A DNA stretch of 30,480 nt from Agrocybe praecox (Eukaryota; Basidiomycota; Agaricomycetes; Agaricales; Agrocybaceae). This document shows positions 1 through 9,200 of the stretch, in pieces (position 1 is the stretch's first letter; every line of letters starts with the position of its first letter). Location: NCBI GenBank assembly GCA_964017145.1, contig CAXHKQ010000117.1, positions 1 to 30,480 of the forward strand, written 5' to 3'. A program made the translations under genes and the position numbers. Below the pieces are notes generated by a model. That model was not told the origin of the DNA and did no database searches. It saw only the letters and a program-made list of their open reading frames with translations.

Positions 1-314
1 GACCAGTCAGGAATATTGGACAATGAAGCAGATGGGGCTGGCAACTGCCAGACCTGGTAGGTACCATTCTGGATATATGCACTAAGTGTGGCAACTACCA
101 ACATTTCATATAAGAATGTGACTGACATGGCTGAAGCATCAGCAGTCGTCCTACCATGATAAAGTACCACTAGTGAACGATTTTGACGTCGTCCATCTCA
201 GCGAGGGTCGTTTGCTACGAGTAAGAAATGCATTACGAACTGCACCGTTACAGCACGTGTCTCAACAAATTCCAGGAGGTTGGCAGAGTACTCGGTTGTG
301 GGGCCTCAGGATAG
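1..314. other. Unassigned left flank
   Basis: No gene, repeat or transposon end is recognisable in this stretch. It lies immediately upstream of the first recognisable exon of the KDZ transposase and may hold its 5' exons or promoter. A possible splice acceptor (TAG at 312-314) directly precedes the open exon, so part of it could be an intron. It contains several short plus-strand frames with no recognisable content. Confidence 0.4.
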
Positions 315-720
315 CAAAGAATATGCCTGGATCCAAACAGCGAATGGTTCAATGAAGTGGTGGAGTGCGGCGTGATGGAAGAACCAACGAACATCAAAAA
401 AAAGCGCGTTAGAAGTACTGTTTGGGTGCGTAATGCTTTGTTTTTATTTCGGATTGCATTTGAATGCATATAAATGTATGCAGCGAAGGCCTCACATTGT
501 ATGGAAGAATCAGCACCGCCAAACTTACCTAGAGGAGATCGCTCGATGGGCTGGAAGGGGTGATTTTTCCTCCCCAAAGCATTGCCCTGATTGCTTAGCC
601 CGTTGCGTTGAAAAGCCCTCACTTCCCGAATATCGCTGTGATGAGTGCTTGGTTCCTGACCTGGTCTGCTCCACCTGCTGCGTTAAGAGGCACGCCCACA
701 ACCCTCTCCACCACATTAAG
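315..720 (+). pseudogene. KDZ transposase, N-terminal CxC2 cysteine-cluster fragment
   Basis: This is the N-terminal part of a Kyakuja-Dileera-Zisupton (KDZ) transposase of the kind common in agaricomycete genomes. Exon 315-425 is open to a stop at 312-314. It joins in phase to exon 484-720 across a 58 bp intron (GTGCG donor at 426, CAG acceptor ending 483). After splicing, a HRQTYLEE block leads into the CxC2 cluster: CPDC, then YRCDEC, then VCSTCC followed by RHAHNPLHHI, a plausible zinc-binding module. The frame then meets LINE sequence at about 721. The rest of the same gene resumes on the same strand at about 20282, in N-to-C order and without overlap. I estimate that roughly 100-150 residues of the usual KDZ middle are missing. 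Family assignment rests on motif memory; the single-gene interpretation is inference. Confidence 0.75.
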
Positions 721-1926
721 GTAGCGTATCTATTCAGAACCTATCAGACACCCATCCGCTTAGATCTCTTCTGTCACAGGAGCATCACAAGCAAGCTGAA
801 GTTCACTCGTCAGCAATATCGAGCCTCAACCCCACCCAGAAAGCAAAGGTTGGGGAGGCCCTCATGGAGATAGACCGACATCTCCCTGAACTCACAGAGA
901 CTTTCTCACCCGTCGCGACAGAGGCTCATCCTGGAAACAGGTTGTTGGATTTATTCGATGACCGATTCACTTTCGAACCATGCCCTACTGACGACGAGTC
1001 AGCGGACGCAGTTCGCGTAGGTCTTAATCAAGTGCTTCGTGAAGCACAAGACCAAGAAACAACGGTGTATTGTGCGGTCGACGCTTCAGTGCCGAACGAT
1101 GTACAGCGACAGGCGGTCTCAACTGCCTTACTATACCGGGGACATGAACGGATTCACACCGTATCACATCCTGCCAGACGAGTGACTGCGCCCGATGCAG
1201 AACTCTTTGCCATTCGCTCAGCGATTGTCCTTGCCACTCAGCAGGATGATTGCGAACAGATAGTCGTATTCACAGACTTGATGGCCTCGGCCAAGCGAGC
1301 GCTGGACCCTACCCTCCATAGTGGTCAAGGACATTCCTTGGCCATATGTCGAGCTCTTCAACCGTGGCTAGAAGAAGATGCCGCATGCAAAGTAAACTTC
1401 ATTCAGGTTCCGTCGAAACTGAAATGGAGAATACACCAAGAGGCCAACGACATCAGTCGTGCTCAAGTCGAACCTGTTGGGGACCACCCGGCTACTTCAT
1501 TGGATAGTGTGCAGAAGGCCGTCACTAAAAGCGTACAGGAGGAATGGAAGGCTCTCTTCCGTGACCCCAACTATCGAGGGCATAACTTCTTGCCTCTCAA
1601 GAATCTCGCCGGGGATTTACTCGAGCCGACGTATCTTCAAGAAGGTACCTGGCTCCGTGAAGTGAAAGACGTGCACATACCGTACGTCGCGAGGATGATG
1701 AGATGCACCCTCAATCACACTCTGATTGGTGCTTACTACGAGCGCTTCAACATTCAAGAATCTCATGCATGCGAATGCGGTCGGGCCTTTGCCCGCCTTC
1801 GCAGACGTAGCGTAGTAGATAAATCTTGCTTAGCATGCTCATGTATGTAATGTAGGGACCGGACTGCAATCGCGCACTGGAATACAAGTGGGACTTCGGT
1901 CCTTTGATTTATAAAAAAAAAAAAAA
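721..1926 (+). mobile_element. LINE copy 1, 5'-truncated 3' end with poly(A)
   Basis: A non-LTR retrotransposon 3' fragment inserted into the KDZ gene. It holds the ORF2 C-terminus, a short 3' untranslated region and a poly(A) tail (A-run ending 1926). The LINE frame is blocked by TAA at 717-719, so the junction with the KDZ is at or after 720. The 3' UTR ends in a block shared with copies 3 and 4, including a potential stem (GGACCG at 1856-1861 with CGGTCC at 1897-1902) just before the tail. Copy 1 lacks about 0.5 kb that copies 2 and 3 have between the Cys/His motif and the 3' UTR. Confidence 0.85.
723..1850 (+). pseudogene. LINE ORF2 C-terminus with RNase H domain (copy 1)
   Basis: The frame encodes the end of a LINE polyprotein. 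The RNase H fold is recognisable by its four acidic positions: AVDAS, then DAELFAI, then VFTDLMASA, then the Asp of QEAND. It would degrade RNA in the RNA:DNA hybrid made during target-primed reverse transcription. Downstream comes IGAYYERFNI and the start of a Cys/His motif (CECG). There copies 2 and 3 read CxC followed by HHLQT and HI, but copy 1 jumps to translated 3' UTR, so its last 23 residues or so are not native. The reverse transcriptase and endonuclease are absent. Four acidic residues are intact in this copy, unlike copy 2. Clade is probably Tad1-like, judged from fungal context and domain order. Confidence 0.8.
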
Positions 1927-2733
1927 CTATACCGGGGGCATGAACGGATTCACACTGTATCACACCCAGCCGGACGAGTGACTGCTCCAGACGCAGAACT
2001 CCTTGCAATTCACTCAGCGATTGTCCTCGCCACTCAGCAGGATAATTGTGAATGGATCGTCGTCTTCACCAACTTGATGGCTTCGGCCAAACAAACACTG
2101 GATCCCACCCTCCATAGTGGCCAAGGACATTCTTTGGCCATCTGTCAAGCTCTTCAACCGTGGCTAGAGAAAGATGCTGCATGCAAAGTAGACTTCATTC
2201 AGGTTCCATCAAAACTGCAATGGAGGATACACAAGGAGGCCCATGACACCAGTCGGGCTCAAAACGAACCAGCCGGGGTCCACCCGGCTACCTCTCTTGA
2301 TAGTGTACAAAAGGTCATCACTAAGCAAGTTCAGGAAGAATGGAAGGTTCTCTTCTGCGATCCCAACTACCGAGGGCACAACTTTATGCCACTCAAGAAC
2401 CTCGATGGGGGTTTACTCAAGCCAACGTACCTTAACCAGGGTACATGGCTCCGCAAAGTGAAAGGTGAGCTTGTAACGCTCGTCGCAAGGATGAACAGAT
2501 GCATCCTCAATCACGCTCCAATTGGTGCTTATTACGAGCGCTTTAACATTCAAGGAACCCATGCATGCAAGTGCAGCCACCACCTGCAAACGTGCGCACA
2601 TATATTGCAAGTGTGTACGAAGCATACACGCGAGCGAGACGGTCGGACGCCCGAAACTCTGAAGGCCCTGATCAAGTTCTTGGACGACAACAATGCAGCG
2701 TTTGCGTTCAAGCGACCTGCAGGGGTCGGATAA
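1927..2733 (+). pseudogene. LINE ORF2 C-terminus, RNase H remnant (copy 2)
   Basis: Begins in frame in the middle of the RNase H domain and runs to the natural ORF2 stop. Compared with copy 1, the third acidic position reads VFTNLMAS instead of VFTDLMAS, which should abolish RNase H catalysis. The C-terminal Cys/His motif is complete here (CKC, HHLQTC, HILQVC) and is followed by about 35 residues to the stop. This shows what copy 1 lost by internal deletion. There is no upstream reverse transcriptase, so this is a dead 5'-truncated insertion. Confidence 0.8.
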
Positions 2734-3147
2734 GCAGGCTGGGCTCGCGCTCGGCCTGTGGAACAGCCTCTTCCTGGACTTCGGATTCTTTGCCATTACA
2801 ATGGTGTGCGCTCTAGTACTCCAACTTGTGGGATTCATCCTGACCCTGCGGGGGCGTTGGGGGCCCTTTAGTGGGTACCTTTGCTTGTGGGTTTCGGCCT
2901 GACCCTTTGGGGGCGCACGGGCTAAGCGGAAGCAGCAATGTGACTTGGAACGTGAGGGGACTGCGGAATGGGCAGGAGTTGGACTGTGGGTTGGACTTGA
3001 TGCCCGGCCATAATGCTCACTTGCTTGCGCCATCGAACCAGCAACATTCTGACTGCCTAATGGTGGTCTGCCATCTTGGCGGGCCTTAAGCCTGCCCTCG
3101 CAAACATAGTGTAGTACTTAAATCTTGCTTAGCATGCCACTGTATGT
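1927..3147 (+). mobile_element. LINE copy 2, truncated at both ends
   Basis: A second copy of the same LINE family begins inside the RNase H domain, at the CTATACCGG block, directly after the poly(A) of copy 1. It runs through the ORF2 stop (2731-2733) and about 410 bp of 3' UTR (2734-3147), which holds no gene. It stops at TGTATGTA, about 70 bp short of the family's 3' end, where copy 3 begins without any A-run. Confidence 0.85.
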
Positions 3148-3272
3148 ACCCGGCTACTTCTTTAGATAGTGTACGGAAGGCCGTCACTAAAGGCGTACAG
3201 GAGGAATGGAAGGTTCTCTTCTGTGACCCCAACTATTGAGGGCATAATTTCTTGCCCCTCAAGAATCTCGAC

Positions 3273-3830
3273 CACCTGTATATGCTAGTGTTATATATGA
3301 TATACAGGCAGTTGCCTAAATAGCTGATAAATGCATGTGGGCAATTGCCTACCTTCCCTTTTGGGAAGGTCTTTTTTTCGAGGTTTTTAGGTGCTGCGGC
3401 AGGCATATATGGGTGAGAAATCGCTTGGGGAGGCGGGCATAGGTGTTTTAGAAGCCGAGGAGCCGCATAGGAGGGCGGGAGCAGGGGTGGGGGGCTTGTA
3501 GGGAGGGCGGGCGCTGGTAAACATGACCAAACACGCCGCCGAACGCACGAAATGGCCTCTTTGGGCGTTGGGTTGGCTATTTCGATGGGTTCGGGGTCAT
3601 TTGGGGGTGGGAAACTTGGCCAATAAATTCATATATATTAATAATGATTTTAGGTACACTATGCGCGCCTATTGGGAGGAGTGGAGGGGTGGATGGCTGT
3701 GGATGTAGTTGGATAATGTTGATTTTATTAATAGATCTAATTTTAGCGTGAGCGCGCAGTCTATTTTTGATATAGCACGCACTCCAGATATTCGGAATAT
3801 ATTTTCCGGTTTGATTAGATTAGATTGCAT
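3273..3830 (+). repeat. Left terminal inverted repeat of the long-TIR element
   Basis: Matches the reverse complement of 17195-17741 over essentially its full length, with the inner 100 bp or so more diverged. Near the outer end are three palindromic blocks in a row: AGGCAGTTGCCT, GGCAATTGCC, and an 8 bp stem ACCTTCCC with a TTTT loop. A short open frame at 3523-3708 has an equivalent in the other arm only because the arms are copies; I do not regard it as a gene. Confidence 0.9.
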
Positions 3831-4219
3831 ACCTAAAATAAGCTGATTTCGTTGCATTTAGGTGACTACTTCCAAATTTGGTAGTTATTGCCGTTTTCGT
3901 CTAACTGGTTTGTGTTCATTTTTTAAAATATAATATTTTATTTCTGAAAACATGGAACATATCTAATTTAAAATATATCATACATTTACATAGAGAGAAC
4001 AAAAAAAAAAGTACAAAGGAGCACAAAAAAAAACATACCCTGTTATGTGTGGAGGTAGTTGGGGACAGCAGCCATGGTTGGAGTACCTGGCTGCTGCAGG
4101 TCGTGGTACGACCAGTGTGACCAGCGTCAAACGCTGCCACCTGGCGCATACCACGGCCACCCGCACTCATAAACGCACTTGTCATCATCGTCGACTTGAC
4201 GTTGACGTTGACGGACGTC
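3831..4219. other. Left body of the long-TIR element, no gene
   Basis: AT-rich to about 4040, then a GC-richer stretch ending in short GTTGAC-type repeats before the Copia insertion site. Neither strand holds a frame resembling a transposase or any domain I know. The last 5 bp (ACGTC, 4215-4219) are duplicated on the far side of Copia. Confidence 0.6.
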
Positions 4220-4656
4220 TGTTAAAGGGAGCGAGTGCGGGACGCTGTGAGCTACCTGGTGACCCAATATGGTGCACCCAAGACGAAGGACTGAGGAGCT
4301 ATGAAGAGCTGAAGTCCAGAGTGAGTAACTAAGTGTATTGAGACATAAGACATACTACTGACCTGAAGTCCAGAGTGAGTAACTGGGGACTTCAGGCTTT
4401 GGTCTACAGACTTATATATGCTAAGGCATGTAAGGGATGTAACAGATGTGAAACGTGTGAGAACGTGAAACGTGTAAGAGCGTGAAACATGTAAGAGCGT
4501 GAAACATGTAAGAGAAGATGAAACATGTAAGGGAAGTGAAACATGTAACAGAGGGTGAAACATGTGAGAAAGGTGAAGCGTGTTTCAGGATGACAGAAGT
4601 GTGATGAACCTCCTGAGAGGTCTGGAAGGTAGGGACTTGGAGGGAAAATTCTAACA
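4220..4656 (-). repeat. Copia 3' LTR
   Basis: 437 bp, bounded by TGTTA/TAACA inverted ends, and by eye identical to 15030-15466. In the sense direction a tandem array (4449-4588) precedes a TATA box (4411-4420, sense TATATAAG). Downstream of the TATA is a 22-24 bp direct repeat, at about 4308-4331 and 4360-4383. Confidence 0.93.
4449..4588 (-). promoter_or_regulatory. TGAAACA tandem array in the Copia U3
   Basis: About eight degenerate units of 17-19 bp with the core TGAAACATGTAAGAG. Five carry exact TGAAACA, two TGAAACG, one TGAAGCG, and an inverted TGTTTCA closes the array. The same array is at 15259-15398 in the other LTR and, diverged, in the solo LTR. It sits upstream of the TATA box in the sense direction, where retroelement enhancers lie. 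TGAAACA is the known yeast Ste12 pheromone-response element; function here is inference. Confidence 0.55.
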
Positions 4657-4666
4657 CCCCCCCATC
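4657..4666 (-). promoter_or_regulatory. Copia polypurine tract
   Basis: In the sense direction GATGGGGGGG abuts the 3' LTR. This is the usual position and composition of the plus-strand primer. Confidence 0.75.
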
Positions 4667-4747
4667 ATCTGACAAGTCTACAAACTGAAAGACAGAAACA
4701 AAATGAAAGGAAGGAAGGAGGTGAAAAAGCGAAAATGCAAAGTAGAG

Positions 4748-5731
4748 TTATACCTTAATGCCAACATTGTCCCTGCAGTATTTGACTTGCTCAGCTGGTA
4801 GAGCCTTGGTGAGGATGTCTGCAAGTTGCTCCTTGGTGGGAATGTAGATGGGATGAATCATCTTGTCATGGACAGCATCCCTGAGCCAATAAAAGCGCAA
4901 ATCCAAGTGCTTCATGCGTCCATGGTGTTCTGGGTTCTTGGAGACACTGATTGCTGACTGGTTGTCAATGTTGAGAGGAGTGGGGGTGTCTAAAGCGAAG
5001 CCAAACTCATTGAGTATGTTGCGCATCCATGCAATTTCCTTCCCAGCTTCAACAGCAGCAATGTACTCTGCTTCTGTGGTAGAAAGCGCCACAACTGTCT
5101 GCAGCTTACTGCTCCAACTAATTGCACCACCAGCCATCATGGTCAAGTAACCTGCAGTAGAGCATCCAGTGTCCTTGCAATCACCATGAGCAGCATCGCA
5201 GTAAGCAGCAAAGACGTCAGCACCAAGTTCACCAGAGTAGTGCAGCTTGTGTTCCAGAGTTCCTTTGAGGTAACGGAACAAGTGCTTGACTGCTGACCAG
5301 TGCTTGGGACCTGGATTGGAGCTGAAGCGTGCAAGAAAAGCGACCACATAGGCAATGTCAAGACGTGTCATAGTGGCAAGATACTGAAGAGTGCCAATGG
5401 CACTGAGATAGGGAATGGTTCGCATGAATTCAATGTCTTCTGGTGTGGAAGCGCCCATCTCCTTTGTTAGGACAGTGTTGGGAGTCATAGGAGTGAGGAC
5501 AGGATGGCAGTCAGACATACCATAACGCTCTAGCATGTCCAAAATGAACTGGCACTGGTGGAGGGTAATAGAGCGTTTGGAGCGATCTCTGGTGATGCCA
5601 ATACCAAGGAGGAACTCTGTAGCACCCAGGTCTCTGCATTTGAAGTGCGATGCAAGCTCCTTCACAGCAGCATCAACAGCAGTGGTGGATCTTGATGCAA
5701 AGGTGATATCATCAATGTAGATGGGGACAAA
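4748..5731 (-). pseudogene. Copia pol, end of reverse transcriptase and RNase H
   Basis: This is the C-terminal third of Copia pol. It opens immediately after the Gypsy-1 insertion site with FVPIYIDDI; the YIDD catalytic box is at 5708-5719. It continues through the Copia RT tail (KECRDLG-like region, LLGIGI) and an RNase H/connection with YCDAAHGDC, STTEAEYIA and NIDNQSAI, all typical for Copia, ending LADILTKALPAE. The frame is uninterrupted and in phase with 12232-12607 once one copy of the AATAC duplication is removed. The frame ends about 90 bp before the LTR. It is cut from its N-terminal half by 6.5 kb of Gypsy-1, so it is a gene fragment. Confidence 0.92.
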
Positions 5732-5736
5732 AATAC

Positions 5737-6237
5737 TGTCAGGGCAACACTAAGATCAGTGTGACAAGGCCACCAACAAAGACAAAGCAAGAGAGAGAGA
5801 GAGAGAGAGAGAGATGAAGAGAGAGAGAGACACTCAATGGTTCTAAGAGATCACACCAATGATAGTGGATATCCTAAGAGATTGAAGCTGGGGCTACAGC
5901 TACCTACATGTCCAGTATATATACCCTACAGCTATTCTAGAATATTCCTACATTACATCATGAAACAGAAGGATGAGTAAGACAATGATATCATAAAGAA
6001 ATGATGAATAAGACAATGACATCATGAAACAAGAAGAAGAATGATGTGGAGTGATTGAGGCAGTGCTCATGGGAAATAAAGATGATAAGTATCTAATCAA
6101 AGATCTGAGTGATAATCAAAGAGATAATCAAGGAGATAATCAAGGATGTAAAAGAGATAAGATATCTACATAATTAAGAAAGGGAAAAATACAAAATAAA
6201 TGTATAAAAATAAGGAAAAATAGGGGAAACCCTGACA
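5737..6237 (-). repeat. Gypsy-1 3' LTR
   Basis: 501 bp LTR abutting the pol stop codon. It contains a (GA)n run near its left end and a repeated ATGATGTCATT-type module on the sense strand (about 5949-6039). A GTATATATAC TATA box is at about 5920-5930. Confidence 0.93.
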
Positions 6238-9200
6238 TCACCCCCTCTCTAAGGCACATTTCCCACAATGTGCACATGTATGACTAAGTTTAGAGGGTTT
6301 CAGAGGAGGAGGAGGTTCAGTGAAGTTAATTAAAGGTAAAAAAGAAAGTCTATCAAATGTAAGAGCAGAAATCCTTCTGGGTGCAGCTGGATGCTTGGCA
6401 TGAAATTCTTTGATTGATTTGGCTGCCTTCTTCAAATATTCAGCAGGTTCCCAACTGCTTTCTTCATTTGGATAATTCTTCCATTTAACCAAGTACTGCA
6501 GTTTATTTCTGAATAATCTGCTATCCTTGATGTACTCAACTTCCCATTCAGGATTTTCTCCTTTAATGACAGGTGGAGGTCTAGAGGGAGGCTTCCTTCC
6601 AACAGTATCAGGATGGTAGGGCATGAGCTTGACTACATTGAATACTGGGTGGATTTTCATGGTTTTAGGGAGTTTGAGCTCATAGGCATTTGAACCAACA
6701 ACTTTGGTGATTTTGTATGGTCCATATCTTTTGTCATCCAATTTCTTGGAAGGCCTATCAGTCTTTAGATCTTTTCCATCCAGCCAAACCATGTCTCCTA
6801 CTTTGAATTCTGTAGGTGTACCTCTGTTTCTATCATAGAATTTAGCCATGTCATCAGCAGCCTTCTTGAGTGCAGACTCTGCTTCTTTCCTGGCCTCTTC
6901 CATGTTTTTGACAAAGGTATCTACAGTGTCCATCTTGCTGTCTCTGAAAGGTTCTGTGCCCATTCTTGGATGTCTACCATTATTGAGCATGAATGGTGTC
7001 TGTCTGGTAGAGGCCTGAACTCTGTTGTTATAGGAAAATTCAGCCAAGGCCAACCATTCTACCCAGTCATCCTGTCTATGGTTTATGAAGAGCCTGAGAT
7101 ATTGTTCTACTTCTTGGTTGACTCTCTCAGTCTGACCATCAGTTTGAGGATGGTAGGCTGTAGATGAAGCAGTCTGAATACCCAGTATAGAGTTGAGCTC
7201 TTTCATGAACTTGGAGACAAACTGAGGACCTCTATCACAGATGATTTTGATAGGTAGACCATGCAATTTCCAAACATAGTCCCTGTAGAGCTTAGCAGTA
7301 CCTTCAGATGTGACCTCATCTGTGGTAGGTATAATGTGAATCATCTTGCTAAGCCTGTCTACAACTATCATGATGGCATTATACCCTTGACATTCAGGTA
7401 AGCCAGTGATAAAATCCACAGAAATAGTCTGCCAGATATCAGAAGGAATTTCAGTAGGAGTCAGGAAGCCAACAGGTTTAGCAGGGAATGTCTTGGTCCT
7501 ATTACATCTATCACATCCTCTGGTGTAGGCTGCAATATAATGGGACATCCCTGGCCACCAATAATTTCTAGAGACTAACTCTATTGTCTTCCATTTTCCT
7601 GGATGTCCAGCAATATAGGCATCATGATGTAGTTCCACAATTTTCCTTCTAAGGTCTTTGTCTTTTGGAACATACACCTTTCCTCTGTAGAGAACAAGCC
7701 CTTGCTCCTCTGACCATTCCTGTCCATCTATCTTCTTGGTTGAAGACTTCTTCATCTCTTGTACTGCCTTGACCACTTTCTCATCAAAGTCCTTTGCTTC
7801 TCTAATCTTCTTGAGAAGATCAGTCTCTGGACCAGCCAATGTGGTATGACCCTGTTTGAGAGCCTGGATCTTGAAGTAGGAAGGTTTGAGGAGAACTACA
7901 TTTTCATTATCATTCTCCCCCTTCTTATGGTCTGATCTCCTAGACAATGCATCTGGCTTTAAGGACTTTTTACCAGGCCTATGATGAAGAGAAAAATCAA
8001 ATCTGGACAAAAAGAGTGACCATCTGGCCTGCCTTCTGGTTAACTTCTGGGCAGTCATAAAGTACTCTAGATTTTTGTGGTCTGTCCAAATCTCAAAGGT
8101 ATGTTGAGTCCCTTCAAGATAATGTCTCCATTCATCTAGTGCTCTGATAATAGCCAGCATCTCCTTGTCATGGATCTCATAATTCCTTTCTACTTCAGAG
8201 AGAGACTTAGACATAAAGGCTACAGGATGCCATTTTCCATCCAAACCTTCCTGAGACAACACAGCTCCAGTAGCATAATCTGAGCTATCTGCTTCAACTT
8301 TATAAGGTTTGTTGTCATCAGGGAAGATTAGAACAGGGGAGGATGTGACCTTAAGCTTTAGCTGGTCAAATGCTTCCTGGTGTCTAAGTCCCCATCTCCA
8401 GACTGTCCCTTTCTTTGTCAATTCATGAAGTGGCTTGGCAATGTCTGCAAAATCCTCTATGAACCTTCTGTAGAAGTTAACAAATCCCAAGAATGATTGA
8501 ACATCCTTGACATTTTCAGGTTCAGGCCATTTGGAAACTCCCTCTACCTTGACAGGATCCATTTCAATCTTGCCCTGTGAAATGATAAGTCCAAGATATT
8601 CAATCTTTTCCTTTTCAAATTCACATTTTTCTGCTTTAAGGTAAAGTTTGTTATCTTCCAGGATTTGCAAGACCTTCTTGACTACCTCCCTATGATGCTC
8701 AAGAGTTTCAGTGAAGACCAATATGTCATCCATGTACACAATGACCACATTGCCATCAATAAGCTCTATAAAGATGTCATTCATCATAGTTTGGAAAGTT
8801 GCAGGACTGTTGGTTAAGCCAAAGAACATGACCAGTGGTTCAAACAGCCCTCTATTGGTTCTGAAAGCTGCTTTCCACTCATCCCCTTCCTTAACTCTAA
8901 CATTGTTAAAGCCCCACCTGACATCCAACTTGGTGAAATATTTGGCTTTGCTGAGTTTGGTAATGATGTCAGAAATGAGAGGTAAGGGGTAAGAGTTTTT
9001 AATGGTCATTTCATTTAGCTTTCTATAGTCCTGAACTAGTCTAAGAGAGCCATCCTTCTTCTTAACAAAGAACACAGGCGATGCCATAGGTGACTTGGAT
9101 GGTCTAATCCTACCAGACTTCAGATTCTCCTCTAAAAAAGCATCAAGCTCCTTTTGCTCATTTGGGGAAAGAGGATAAATCTTTGATCTGTAAGGCTCAG

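Noticed and set aside
2413..3033. A 206-residue minus-strand frame opposite LINE copy 2, with a relative at 19586-19984
   Set aside because: Both are antisense to LINE ORF2 and its 3' UTR, and exist only because the copies are homologous.
3523..3708. A frame of about 61 residues found in both arms of the long-TIR element
   Set aside because: It recurs only because the arms are inverted copies; composition is Trp-rich and unlike a known protein.
4252..4675. Frames in the Copia LTRs rich in CFTLLHVS-like repeats
   Set aside because: They come from the TGAAACA tandem array; the LTR is regulatory and the frames recur in every LTR copy.
5760..5835. CRISPR-like short repeats in the GA tracts
   Set aside because: They are simple dinucleotide repeats without spacers.
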